In this document: positions 11,135-22,657 of the stretch, piece after piece
How positions within the stretch are numbered: the first letter of the stretch is position 1
How the letters are laid out: each line of letters opens with the position of its first letter
Program-made: the position numbers and the translations under genes
The notes under the pieces: model-generated
Databases searched by the model: none
What the model was told of the DNA's origin: nothing
The model's input: the letters and a program-made list of their open reading frames with translations, nothing else
DNA from: Dipteris shenzhenensis
Taxonomy: Eukaryota; Polypodiophyta; Polypodiopsida; Gleicheniales
DNA: 64,000 nt
Assembly (NCBI GenBank): GCA_047967505.1
Contig: CM106539.1
Strand: one strand, 5' to 3'

Positions 11135-11850
11135 AATTCATGGCCTCTTGCAAAGTGGTACACTTGTTATTCTTGATCTGTAGCTTGTATGAGTCAGGCA
11201 AACCATCCACAAAGAAACCTAACAAGGTCACTGGATCCATCTTTGTAGCTCTGGTCTGCAAATCCCGAAACCTCTGAAGATAAACTTCAAAAGTCAGATT
11301 CAGCTTGGACATATCGAGGGCTTTGAGCTTGCCTATGATATCATAATCTTCCTCGTTCTTCAGAAACTCTTTCCTGAAGACCCCTTCGAATTATATCCAT
11401 GTTGCAGGCTTGGCTCGGAGTTCCTTCCACCACAATAAAGCCTTTCCTGACATATACCCTACTGCAAGCTGTATTTTCTTGTCATCTGGGTAAAGGTGAA
11501 ACTGGTATACTTGCCACTTGTGCAACCAAGTGTCAACAACCTCCTTGGTACGAGACTTCTGATCTCCAGAAAAAGAATTTGGAGTGATATTCGGACCTAA
11601 CACTGAAGGCAAGACATTCACATGCATGAGCGTGTGAACAGTGCTAGTCGAAAGTGTGCGTGTAGTCTGAATCCCTTGGAGTTGCTACGTCAACCCCGTT
11701 TGATTCGTGTTAACCTACTCAAACTTTTCATCGAGAGCAGTAGTGAATTCACTGAAGGCTGTCTTCATAATCAAATCATCGTAGAGACCCTGGTCATCCT
11801 TCACATGGTAGTTAATCTGATATGAAAAGAAGATAGGCTAGAGAAGAGAA
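11079..11850 (-). pseudogene. Gypsy A1 Gag
   Basis: Retrotransposon Gag domain in two pieces of one frame (11627-11391 and 11312-11079), separated by a frameshifted stretch. Recognisable parts are VDTWLHKWQVYQFHLYPDDK, GKALLWWKEL, then LTFEVYLQRFRDLQTRATKM and GFFVDGLPDSYKLQI. Codons upstream of 11627 still look coding to about 11850 but contain stops. No start codon can be fixed. Confidence 0.82.
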
Positions 11851-12173
11851 TCAAGCAGGTGGCCTCGAAGCTAGGAGGTAGAGATGAAGTGAAAGCTGCC
11901 CAGAAAGGAGGCGATGGAAGAAGGGAAAGTTGGTCGATGGAGAAGACAAACTGGCCGAATTACTAACGGGAGAGCACGCTTTTAGTAAAGCCCTGCTTTT
12001 CCAAAAGCTCACCCTCCAAAAACAGAGGGATAGTGCTTTTTTAAGCCTCTAGGCCCCCCCCGAAAAGCAACTAGCCTAGATTGCAATCTAGCCCTATCCT
12101 ACTGCGCACCTTCCTGTGTTCCCATTCTACCTGCCATCACAACCCTTGAGCAGCCAACCGACACGCGGGATCC
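11851..12173. other. Gypsy A1 5' remnant up to gypsy B
   Basis: Non-coding stretch between the A1 gag and gypsy B. It contains C/A-rich runs and no A-type LTR. The last five bases (GATCC, 12169-12173) would be one side of a target duplication for B. The partner copy is not present because B's 3' end is truncated at 25704. Confidence 0.5.
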
Positions 12174-13851
12174 TGTCACGGGGGCGTGAAATTCTAAGTA
12201 CTTTCAAAGTCCAAGCGTAGGCTTAATAATGTGTAATTAAACGCGGCATGGTGCCTAGCACATAAGCGTAATTAATCCCTAGCCCAAAAGGCATTCCAAG
12301 GAATTAAAAGAGTGGTTGTTGGAAAATGATGACGTGGCATTTTTAATGGGCCCCCTAGAGGACCATGTACCTTCAGTGGCCCCCCTAGAGTTCCAGGTGG
12401 CTCTAGTGCCTTCTACATGCTCCTTTGCCATTCCTGGACCTTCCTGGCCTTCTAAACTTTACATGTGTGGTTTTCTCTCTCATCTTCTCCCTTTGTTGAG
12501 ATTTTGGACTGGTTTTTCAACCTCCTTCAGCTGAATTTCGTTTTTCTTCATAATTCCTCACCCATTTGGATTCCTCGACTTCCATTTGGCCCGATGGCTT
12601 CCCCTCTGCCTCCCCTTCGCAGTGATATGCTTTTCCCTCCATGCGTTTGGTAAAACGGGCAAAGCTGAGCACTTCTTTTGTTGGTCGAATTTGCAAAAGT
12701 GCCTTTTCTGGACCTTTTTCCTTCTACAGCCTCCTGGGCCTCTCCTCTTGCAAAGCTACAACTTCTCTTGAATTTCGAGTGATCCCACGCGCTGGTTGAC
12801 TGGTTTTTCTCAGTTTTGGAGGACCTTCCGGCGATGAAACTTCTCCAAAACCTTCTCAATGCATTCCTCTCTAAAGCACGCTTCTTTTGAGCCCAAGAAT
12901 TCTCACTTCTTCGCGACATAAGTGCTTCTTTACGCGTTTTTCAATGGAATTCTTGCTGGTCGGCTCTTGTAAATGCTCTTTCTTCATGCCTTTGCACTCC
13001 TCTTTGGCTGAGAATGCAATTGGGCATTGGCTACTATGTCCTCTTGGCGATTGAGGACTTGGTTCGAGTTTTCAAGACTTGGTGAGTTGTGATTTTGCTG
13101 CTGCAATTTCTTTTTGCCATAAGCTATTGGTTGGCCTCGTGTGCCGCCTCTTTCTTGGTTCACAGGTGCCCAGGCAGTGTTACATGAGTCATTCTTTGGT
13201 TGGGTACTTTACTGATTTTATTTTGGAGCTTTGAAAAGCTTTGTGAATGCCATCTAGAAACCACTCAAAGAGAGTGCAGCTGGGGTGCAGTGTGATTGCA
13301 TCTGGACAGCCAATGGGATTACATTCGGAAAAGAGAATGCCTTTGGATTGAGCCTATGGATTAAGTGCACTTATGTGATGGTGTTCTATGCTTGAAAGCC
13401 TTGCGAAGACTCCATGAATTAGGGCTGCGTGCTTAGTTGCAGGGAAGGTCTCCCAAATGCAACTTGTAATCATTTCACTGTGAAATATAAAGAAATACCG
13501 AAAGGGGTGCCATGGTGTTTAGGGCCAATCGGGTGCACTTGTCTATGTTTGTTGAGGAGGGGCATTCTAGCCTCCATCCCTTTTTCAGTGGTTTTGTTTG
13601 TGAACAAATCGGTAAATGCCAAATGGTGATCATGCAATGGTTAATGGTTGTGATATATGCTTTGTGAGCTATAAATAAGTGCTGAAGTGATTAAGGGTTT
13701 AGTTCCACTGCCCTCTGAGTGATTAGAGGCCGGTTTCATTGGTTCCATTGCCGAGATGCCACATAGTCTTCCTTAAGAGGTGGGCCTCGGTAGTTTGATG
13801 GAAGGATATCTTTACTGCACTTTTTGACAGCTGAATATTACAGCCATAACA
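12174..13851 (+). repeat. Gypsy B 5' LTR
   Basis: Starts TGTCACGGGG. Its parts 12930-13075 and 13098-13395 are repeated at 19368-19539 and 25405-25704. The 3' limit (..CATAACA at 13851) is inferred from the terminal CA and the start of the internal domain, because the matching end of the 3' LTR is missing. At about 1.68 kb it is much longer than the A or copia LTRs. Bases 12197-12928 have no counterpart in the 3' LTR. Confidence 0.75.
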
Positions 13852-14035
13852 TGGTGAGTACCCATGAGCAAGAGAGCTCCACAACTCCTCAAAGAAGAAG
13901 GTAGGAAAGCCTTAATGATCCAGCTAGTATACAGCTACAGGGAGCACAACAAATGCCTTTTGAAAGGCCACACATGAAGCTACAACTCAGCTCAACGGTG
14001 ATACTAGTTCTAGCAATGAGTCAGATGATGCTACT

Positions 14036-15534
14036 ATGTTGAATGCACAGCTTGCAAGTGCAGTGACTGCTTTGACTCAACTGACTCAAAACTTGGCTCA
14101 AATTGTGCAAACAAATGCCAAGAAGAAGAAGAAATCAAGAAAGCACAAGCATGGAAAGAGTGAGTACACACGTGCATCAGCTTCTCATGGCAAACAGCTC
14201 ACTCATGCATCAGTTTCCCATGAGGGACAGCCATCAAAAATGACTCAGAAAGTGACTTCCAAGAGAGAGGAATCCCCCAAAAGAGCACTTGAGAAAGAGG
14301 TACAAAAAGTACAAGCCAGTGCAACAGTATGAGCAGCCAGCACAAGGCCTTGGTTTGGGTACTTCTACTCCTCAAAATAATAATGTGTAGTACATAAATG
14401 TGGCCCAACCACCTCAACCATATTTGAGGCAACAACCTGAATATTTTGGTACAGATTCTATCTTTGATGCTATGTTGATTTCACCGCCAACTGCGCATAG
14501 AAAGCAAACCATGTATGACAATGTGGGAATGCAACTAGGCATGCAAGCCACAGCACATGCTCCCATGCCTAATGTGCAGCCAAGCATGGCTCTTCCTAGT
14601 AAAGGGAATGCTGCAAAAATACAGCCATCTTTGGGACAGCCAACATCAAATGTATATAACGAATTTAAGGATGGTGGTTCTCATGTCAAGTTTGAGACAT
14701 ATAATGGAGTACAGGACAGGTAAAAAGCCCTCACATTCCTTCAACAGTTTGATGCTGCATTTCTTGGGGGTCTGTTTACAGAAGCAGCCAAGATGAGGAA
14801 GGTTGCTACATTTTTGAAAGGCAATGCACTTAAGTGGTACACCAACCTTATGCTTCATTGAGATGCACCTGCTACTTGGCTGGAATTTAAGCAAGTGTTC
14901 TCTTCTACTTGGCTTACTCCAACTTCTGAAGTTGACAGACTTTCACACTGGCATGACTTGTCATACAAACTTTACAAGAATCTTGATGATTACACCAAGA
15001 GGTTTTGGGATGTTTTGCTGCCATTGAGCTCTTACAGGAATGTTTCTTTGAAAGAGCAAATAGAGAGGTGCTGTTGTGGATTGCCTAGTGAGCTACGTGA
15101 TTATTGCATCAAAACCAAGGTGGGTTCTATGACTCACTTAATTGAGAATGCAGGGAATGCAGGGACAGCATATGCATGGAAACAGGAGAAGAATTTGGGC
15201 TTTATGGACAGCAAGAAAGAAGAAAGCAAACAGGCTGCCAAACACCAGGATAAGAAGGACATCAAATCTGAAAATAAAAATTATGGCAAACTACCGTTTC
15301 AAAAGGGAGGAAAAGCCCAATTCAAAGCTGGTCAAATGCGTGGATAGCCTAATAAACAGCCCCGTACCAAGTTATCTGATGAAGAGAAAAAGTCACTCAT
15401 GGAGCAAAACAAATGTTTTATATGCAAAGGAGAGGGACAAGCCTCTTATGATGAAAAGAGACAGGTCAGATGATGATAAGAATGATGATAAACAGACTGA
15501 TCGGAACGGCAAAAGGCCTAAACCTTCTGCATGA
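14036..15534 (+). pseudogene. Gypsy B Gag
   Basis: Several pieces in different frames: 14036-14332, a Lys-rich N-terminal part; 14400-14723, Gln/Pro/Met-rich; 14760-15347, the capsid-like core. The last includes a WYTNLMLH-like strip and FKQVFSSTWLTPTSEVDRLS.., EQIERCCCGLPSELRDYCI. The core resembles the gypsy Gag domain (Retrotrans_gag). Only a half zinc knuckle is left near 15410 (NKCFICKGEGQ on one frame). The breaks are frameshifts at about 14340, 14725 and 15345. Confidence 0.72.
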
Positions 15535-15546
15535 CTTCTTCCAGAT

Positions 15547-16782
15547 GTGATTGGGAGTTTGCCACATGCACATGATGAAGAGGAATCGAAAAAGAATGAG
15601 ATGTGCAGAGCATGGGGAAAAATCAGAAATCAGAATTGTTTGTTTTTCTTTGATTCTAGGGCAAAGGCGAATTTCATAACTCCTGATATGGCAGGAAGGC
15701 TTGGCATCAAGCCTGAGGAAATGGGGCCATCCGGCATGTGTGATATGGCCAACCTTGAACTCAACACACTTGTCACTCCTATCATTGGCAAGTTGAGGAT
15801 GCATATCCAAGGATATCAGGATGCAGAGGACTTCTATATTATGCCTTTGCCAGAGTGTGATGCTTTGCTTGGGATGCCTTGGATGTACAAGGTGGGGGCT
15901 GATGTGCAGATGAGAAACAAGAAGATTTCTTTAACTCATAGCGGCAAAAATCATGTACTTGATGTAAAGTTGAAAGGGGAGTCCATCCCTGTAGTTTCAA
16001 CTTCTTGTATTTCCAATGTAATAAAGCGTCATATTTCAGCGTACTTGATTTTTGTCAAAGAGGACAGCCAACCAGTTCAGGAAGGCTCTACTCTTTCTAC
16101 TTTAGATAGAGAAAGGGTTGCTTTTATTTCAGATTTTCAGGATTGTTTCTCAGATGCACTTCCTCAAGAATTACCTCCCAAGAGGCCCGAGGATCATCAA
16201 ATTGATATAATTCCAGGTAGCTCACTGCCTAATATACCTCCCTATCGTGTCAGTAAGGCACAACAGGAAGAGATAATGTCACAAGTGAAGGAACTCTTGG
16301 AAAAGGGATTGATACAGCCAAGTAATTCTCCTTACTGTTCCCCTGTGTTGCTTGTGCAAAAGAAGGATGGCAGTTGGAGAATGTGCTTTAATTATAGGGC
16401 TTTGAATAAAGTCACAATTAAGAACCGTTTTCCAATTCCACGCATTGATGATATATTGGATCAGTTGCAAGGTTCCTCAATGTTCAATCGTATTGACCTT
16501 AAAAGTGGATACCATCAGATAAGGATACGGCCTAAAGATGTCTACAAGACTACCTTCCGCACTTCATTTCGCTTATATGAGTTCCTTATGATGCCTTTTG
16601 GTTTGACTAATGCACCTGCCACTTTCAATAGAATGATGGACAAAATTTTTAGAGCACACAGAAAGTTTGTGGGCACTTTCTTCGATGACATCATTGTGTT
16701 CTCTAAAAATGAGCAGGAGCACAGGAAACACCTCACTATTGTGTTTCAAGAGTTGAAAAGACACAAGCTGTTAGAAAAGTGA
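15547..16782 (+). pseudogene. Gypsy B protease and reverse transcriptase
   Basis: 411 uninterrupted codons. Residues about 35-130 are a retropepsin: FFDSRAKANFITPDMAGRLG, ending with ECDALLGMPWMYK. The catalytic triplet reads D-S-R instead of D-S/T-G, which should abolish proteolysis. From about residue 210 it is Ty3-type [80 protein letters not shown], and the active site GTFFDDIIVFS. It stops at 16780-16782, where the family continues. Confidence 0.93.
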
Positions 16783-16789
16783 GTTCTTT

Positions 16790-17638
16790 ATGCATGAGAT
16801 TCATTTTCTCGGTCATATAGTGTCAAAGGATGGAGTCAAGATGGATCCTGCAAAAGTTGAGGCCATAAGGAGTTGGCCAATTCTGAAAAATCTGCATGAA
16901 TTCAAAAGCTTCCTTGGGTTGTGTTCATACTATCGGAGGTTTATAAAGTACTTTGCAGAAATTGCTTCTCCCTTGCATGCTCTACAAAAGAAAGCTGTAC
17001 GGTTTTAGTGGGGACCAAAGGAAAATGCAGCTTTTGGAGAGCTGAAGCAAAAGTTGTGTTATGAACCCGTTATTATCTTGCCAGATCTTGCAAAACTCTT
17101 TGCTGTAACTTGTGATGCATGTGGGAACAGCATAGGAGGCACTTTGATGCATGATGGCAGAGTGGTTGCATATGAGAGTAGAGTTCTCAAAGATGATGAA
17201 TTGTATTTGCAGACATATGCGAAGAAAATGTTAGTAGTGATACATGCTTTGACCACATGGAAACATTACCTTCTTGGAGCTGATTTTTATGTGCAGACAG
17301 ATCATTAGTCACTTAGATATTTTCTCACGCAGAGAAAATTATCTAAAAAGCACATGAGATGAACTAACTTCCTCTCAATGTTTCATTTTCAAATTGTACA
17401 TGTGTCAGGTAACAAAAATGTTGTGGCTGATGCACTTTCCAGGAACCCACAGCCTGAAGCAGCCCCCAAGAAACCCAGTGTTTCAGCAGTAAACATTGCT
17501 TACAACAATGTGTTATATGTGATGAAAGATCAATATGTTAATGATGCTGATTTTTCAACTATTTATGATCAGCTTTCTGATGGTCAAAGGCATGATCACT
17601 ATATGTTGAAAGAGGGTTTCATTTTAATGCATGGATGA
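16790..17638 (+). pseudogene. Gypsy B RT thumb and RNase H
   Basis: One frame broken by in-frame stops at about 17008, 17308 and 17361. It covers the RT thumb (HEIHFLGHIVSKDGVKMDP, FLGLCSYYRRFIKYFAEIA) and RNase H. The catalytic first Asp is in FAVTCDACGNSIGGTL, followed by AYESRVL, YVQTDH and the end VHVSGNKNVVADALSRNP. Four stop codons in about 280 codons show old inactivation. Confidence 0.9.
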
Positions 17639-17674
17639 CTCTATGTCATTGATCAGATGTGACAAAAAGTCATA

Positions 17675-18769
17675 ATGGAAAGTCATGCTCCTCCATATGC
17701 AGGACATAGGGGAATTACAGCAACAATTACAGCAATGGAGCAATACTTTTATTGGCCATCTTTGAGGAAAGATGTGGAAGAATATGTGAGAACATGCATG
17801 GTTTGTCAGAAAGCAAAGTTTGATAGGCGGAAGGCACCTGGGTTGTTACACCCTTTGCCAATTCTAAATAGACCATGGCAAAGCATAGCTATGGATTTTG
17901 TGTTTGAGCTTCCACGTACTCCTACTGGACATGATGGATTGTGGACAATAATTTGCAGGTTTAGCAAACAAGCCCACTTTGTGCCAGTAAGAAAGAAAAT
18001 TACAGCACATCAAATGGCCAAATTATTTCTGCAGCATGTCTTCAAGTATCATGGGATGCCTAAATCCATAATCAGTGATAGAGATCCGAGGATGACCAGC
18101 CTCTTTTGGAGAGGGCTGTTTCAAAATATGGGCATTACGCTGAATTTTTCGTCATGTTTTCACCCTCAGTCTGATGGACAATCGGAGCAAGAAAACTCTA
18201 CCATCCTGGATATGTTTAAATGCTATGTCTCAGACCACAAAAGCAAATGGGAGCATTATTTGCCTTTGCTGGAATATGCTTACAATAATACGATGCACAC
18301 ATCCACAGGTAAAGCACCTTTCGAAATAGTGAAAGGTGCCAGGAAGATACCTCCCATTTTGCATACAAAAGAGAAAATCTTCGAAGCTGATAGTTTTGTG
18401 GAAAGCCTTGAAGAGGCTTACAAGAAGATCAAATATGCCATGGAAAGAAGTCAGTCCAACAGAAAAGAGCAACAGAAAAGAGCAGTAGATAAGCACCGCA
18501 GGGAATTGGTATTCACAGAAGGTGATTGGGTTTTGCTGCGTTTTCAGAAGGCAAGGCTGAAAAATAAGAAAGGCAAGGAAAGGTTGTACACAAAGCTGAA
18601 CATGCGTTACTATGGTCCTTTCCAGGTTTCTGAAAAGATAAACGAGGTAGCTTACAAGCTGAAGTTGCCTCCGCATTGGAAGATACATAATGCCTTTCAT
18701 GTGAGCTTGTTAAAGCAATATCATGGAGATGTTCCTGAGGATTTCCTGATGAGGTACAGCTTGAAGTAG
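17675..18769 (+). pseudogene. Gypsy B integrase
   Basis: 365 open codons. The HHCC zinc domain (HRGITATITAMEQYFYWP, CMVCQKAKF) is followed by the catalytic core with the acids in context: IAMDFVFELP, IISDRDPRMTS and GQSEQENST. The conserved YAYNNTMHTSTGKAPFEIV block and the C-terminal beta-barrel (MRYYGPFQVSEKINEVAYKL, HNAFHVSLLKQY) follow. All three catalytic acids are present. The start is arbitrary: the frame is entered from RNase H across a stop at about 17638. Confidence 0.93.
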
Positions 18770-18957
18770 AAGAACAGGATGAACTTCTAGTCCCAGAGTA
18801 GATTCTGGCACACAGAGATAGAAAGCTCAAGGGTAAAGTTATCCGTTGCTACTTGGTAAATTTTCAAAATTACCCATCACTCGATGCGAAATGGATGGAG
18901 GAAGGTGAACTGGCAGATTCACCTGGGATATTGCAGCTTTACCTTGATGCTTTCTAG
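18745..18957 (+). pseudogene. Gypsy B C-terminal chromodomain
   Basis: One base out of frame with the integrase, codons from 18751 read EVQLEVEEQDELLVPE, then a TAG, then ILAHRDRKLKGKVIRCYLV and FQNYPSLDAKWMEEGEL. This is the chromodomain pattern (basic strand, then a W-x-x-E helix) seen at the end of chromovirus integrases. One frameshift and one stop disable it. Confidence 0.75.
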
Positions 18958-19345
18958 TTAGAGCCGACTGCGGCCCGGGCTCAGCAGAGCGAGCGTCTGG
19001 AGCATTACCTGGTGTTCGAGAGGGGGGTAGCACCTCCACTCCCTCAGTACAGACGGGCTCACCGTGATTTCATGAGGTCGCTTGATGACACTATATGTTT
19101 CATATGAGATACTCAGCTGACAGTATTTCTGCTATGAGACTTCATGATATTGATGCATCTTGACTATTGATCGCCGGGATCACATAGATTTTGAGCAGTG
19201 TATATGGATGGATGCATGCCTCTCCTAGCCATATTTTCATTGTCTCTGTATACTATAGCTACGGCTTTCTTGTATACTCTTTCATGGTATATTTCATGCT
19301 CGCTGGGGCAACAAACTGTGGTTTGCTGTTTCAAGAGAGGGCTAT
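18958..19345 (+). other. Gypsy B 3' untranslated region and polypurine tract
   Basis: No gene is recognised. It ends in AAGAGAGGGCTA directly before TGTCACGGGG, which fits a polypurine tract at the LTR edge. Confidence 0.65.
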
Positions 19346-19539
19346 GTCACGGGGGCGTGAAATTCTCTTTTCGCATTTTTCAATGGAATTCTTGCTGGTC
19401 AACTCTTGTAAATGCTCTTTCTTCATGCCTTTGCACTCCTCTTTGGCTGAGAATGCAATTGGACATTGGCTACTATGTCCTCTTGGCGATTGAGGACTTG
19501 GTTCAAGTTTTCATGGCTTGGTGAGTTGTGATTCTGCTG
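19346..19539 (+). repeat. Gypsy B 3' LTR, first part
   Basis: Matches the first 23 bp of the 5' LTR, then jumps to sequence equivalent to 12930 onward, so about 730 bp is missing. It ends at the copia-2 insertion. TGCTG (19535-19539) is duplicated at 25400-25404. Confidence 0.88.
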
Positions 19540-19812
19540 TGTGAGTACTAAGGGAGAGAGAGCAGAGTGTGTGAGCAAGAGAGCAAGAGAGTAGGAGAGT
19601 GAGAGCTGAAAGCAATAGTTGCAATAGAAGAGTGTGATACAACTGAAGAGTGGGATAGGTTTTGTCTAAGTGACAAAACTTATCCTTCACTAACCGTAGT
19701 TAGTGAACTAACTGTGGTTAGGGGGAAAAACCTCTAAAATGAGGAAAAAGTGCCCCTAACCTACTTATTACATTACATTGGTCACTGCTAAATTATAACA
19801 ATAATTCTAACA
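19540..19812 (-). repeat. Copia-2 3' LTR
   Basis: Begins TGTGAGTACTAAGGG and ends TTCTAACA on the plus strand. Repeated at 25126-25399. Bordered inside by a run of C (polypurine GGGGGG on the minus strand, 19813-19822). Confidence 0.94.
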
Positions 19813-19849
19813 CCCCCCTGCAGTGCCAATGTCATGTACAAGGAAATGA

Positions 19850-20320
19850 TCAATCACCAAAAGGAGATAAGTTCAGGGCACTGCGAAATGCCTCAAACTT
19901 TTCACGTGGAAGTGCTTTGGTGAAAATGTCTGCAACATTGTCATGTGTTGACACATAGATCATACTGATCTCTCCTGCATGCAACTTCTCTCTAACGTAT
20001 TGATAGTGAACCTCAATGTGCTTCGTGCGAGCATGAAACACACGATTCTTTGCCACTGCAATAGCACTCTCACTATCAGTGAGAATTGGAGAAGGACCCT
20101 CCAATGAAAGATGAAGATCAGCAAATAAACGACGCAACCAAACACATTCAACTGTCGCTATGAAAGCTGCCCTGTACTCAGCTTGACATGAGGAGGTAGC
20201 CACTGTAGATTGTTTCTTGCTCAACCAAGAAATACAAGCTTTGCCCAAAAAGAAACAATTGCCACTTGTGGACTGCCTAGTGTCATAGTCTCCAGCCCAA
20301 TCTGAGTCACTGTAGGCATG
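19850..20320 (-). pseudogene. Copia-2 RNase H
   Basis: Minus-strand frame continuing from RT after one TAG at about 20321-20323. Motifs are [67 protein letters not shown] and DNVADIFTKALPREKF, with the natural end near 19850. Apart from the stop separating it from RT, the domain looks whole. Confidence 0.92.
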
Positions 20321-20323
20321 GAT

Positions 20324-21283
20324 CTACAAGTCACCCCCCCTGGGAAACATCAAGCCAAAAGACTTTCTACCTTGCAAGTAACGGAAGATGCGTTTTACAG
20401 CCTGCCAATGCATAGTCTTTGGGCTGTGCATATACCTGCTCACCTGAGAAACTGCAAAGTGAATATCAGGTCGTGTATTGCAAAGATAAATGAGGCATCC
20501 AACAGCATGACTATAGAGTGTGACATCAATTGATTTACCTGCATCATGCATTGTAAGCTTCAGCCCCGGCTCCATGGGAGTAGCTATGGGCTTACAATCC
20601 TGCATGTTGAATCTGTCCAAGAGTTTCTGCACATACTTGGATTGAGACATAACAATGCCACTTTTCTCTTGAATGAACTGGATCCCCAAATAAAAGTGTA
20701 GCAGCCCCAAATCTAACATGTCAAAAGTGGTCTGCAATTCAGCTTTAAAATCTGCAATATTATCCTCATTTGACCCTGTGAGCAGTAAGTCATCTACATA
20801 AAGAATGATGACTAAAATATCCCTCCCATCCTTCTTGATGTAGAGGGTGCTCTCAGTTGGACTATTGTGCAGCCCCTTGCTAGTCAGAAAGGCATGAATT
20901 TTGGCATACCATGCACGTGGGGCTTGTTTCAGCCCATACAAAGCTTTATTCAGCTTGCATACCTGAAGTGCATTTTCTGAAATTTTAAAGCCCGGAGGTT
21001 GTTTGACATAAATCTCTTCCAACAAGTCTCCATTAAGGAAAGCTGTTTTAATGTCCAACTGATGAACATTCCATTCAAAATTTGCAGCCATGGCTATAAC
21101 TAACTGGATGGTTGTCATTCTGGATGTAGGAGCAAAAGTCTCCTCATAGTCTATGCCCTTTTTCTGAGCATATCCTTTTGCAACCAGCCTTGCCTTGTAC
21201 TGATCAATGGACCCATCTGGCTTTCTTTTGACTTTGAAAACCCACCGTGTACCTATGGCATGTTTACCTGGTGGCAAATCCAT
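20324..21283 (-). pseudogene. Copia-2 reverse transcriptase
   Basis: 320 open codons of copia [65 protein letters not shown], the active site IILYVDDLLLTGS (YVDD), and the end VKRIFRYLQGRKSFGLMF. The upstream linker and the start of the RT region (21288-21800, same frame) carry stops at about 21298 and 21490. Catalytic residues are intact. Confidence 0.94.
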
Positions 21284-21504
21284 AACTTCCCATGTCTAAT
21301 TTTTCTGAATGGACTGCAATTCATCGTGCATGGCATTCATCCAATGCACATTATCCTGTGCTTCTTCAAATGTCTCAGGCTCCTCCTCATCAAGAAGAGT
21401 ACCTGCTGATTCAACTGAAAGAGCTCCCCCCCCATGCCTTACTGCGAGTTCTGCCAGGTTGGAGCATCAATTTTACTCTCCCTGAGAGTTTGTAACAGCC
21501 AATT

Positions 21505-22657
21505 TTACTGCATGTATATCTGCAATTTCTTGCTAAACAACCTCTTCCACTGCTTGTGGAGGTGGTAAGACATCTTGTGGCTGAATCGGAGCATGTGGAA
21601 GTATCTGTAAATTGTGATTTGCATCAGATATATCAGCAAGGGAACCCAAGGCAATGGGTAGTAATCCCTCAAAGACATCATCGGAAGAAGTAGGCATATC
21701 AAATTCAGCTTGAGTGTGAGCTGAATTTTCTGAAAATATAACATCTCTACTGACAATAATCTTGCATGTGACAGGATTGTAGAGACGGTAGCCCTTGCTC
21801 TATGCATTGTACCCAACAAAAATGCATTTGATTGCCTTATCAGACAACTTATGCCGAAACTCAACGGGCACATGAGCATATGCAAGGCATCCAAAAACAC
21901 GAAAATTATCCACAGAAGGCTTTCTCCCTTTCCAAACTTCATAGGGAGTCTTGGTCTTCAAAGCTTTTGTGGGAGCCCGATTCAAAACATAATTGGCACA
22001 TATGAGACCTTCAAGCCAAAATTTGTGAGGCAATTTTTTGCTTTTTAGCATGCATCTATCCATCTCCATAAGAGTACGATTTTTCCTCTCAACTTTGCCA
22101 TTTTGCTGAGGGGTTAGCCTCACTATAAGCTGATGTGCAATGCCCTTGTCTTTCAAAAATGCATCAAAATCTGTAGACAAATACTCCCCTCCTCTATCTG
22201 TGCGTAATGTTTGTATCTTGAGTCCTGATTCATTCTCAACCATGACTGCAAAGTGTTTGAAAACCATAAACACTTCTGATTTGCGTTTCAGCCCATAAAC
22301 CCAAGTGTAGTTGGAGTAGTCATCTATAAAAGTGACAAAGTAAAGATGACCACCCAATGATGGAGTCCTCATGGGACCACAGACATCACTATGAATAAGC
22401 TGTAATTTTCGAACAGCTTTTACTGATCCATCCTTCTTGAAAGGAAATCTGTGCATTTTACCAAGAATGCACCCTTCACAGGCATGTGGAGGAGGTGTTT
22501 CAAGAGGAGGCAATGCATCAACCATAGCATGTTTTTGAAGTGTCATCAAGCTGCCATAATGCATGTGTCCATATCTGGCATGCCATAACTCCGCATTCTG
22601 CATAGCAGCAGTAGGAGTGGAAACTGCAAGAGCATGTGCTGGTCTTTTCTCATACAT
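21505..22657 (-). pseudogene. Copia-2 integrase
   Basis: The GAG-pre-integrase region ([31 protein letters not shown]) and the integrase core, with acids in [19 protein letters not shown] and QNGKVERKNRTLME, then the tail VFGCLAYAHVPVEFRHKLS. The frame breaks at a stop near 21798 (FVGYNA*SKGYRLYNP). Acidic linker codons continue in frame to about 21505. Confidence 0.93.

Larger units (their letters stand above)
564..12168 (-). mobile_element. Ty3/gypsy chromovirus A1, degenerate, with nested copia-1
   Basis: Read on the minus strand, the order is gag, CCHC knuckle, protease, RT, RNase H, integrase, chromodomain-like C terminus, then the 3' LTR. This is the Ty3/gypsy order. Its relative A2 at 25705-29281 matches it from RT to LTR end, which fixes the LTR limits. 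The coding sequence is broken by frameshifts and stops. A complete copia element sits inside the 3' LTR. No matching 5' LTR is found: the gag side runs directly into gypsy B at 12174, so the 5' end was lost or moved. The element is non-autonomous in its present state. Confidence 0.9.
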
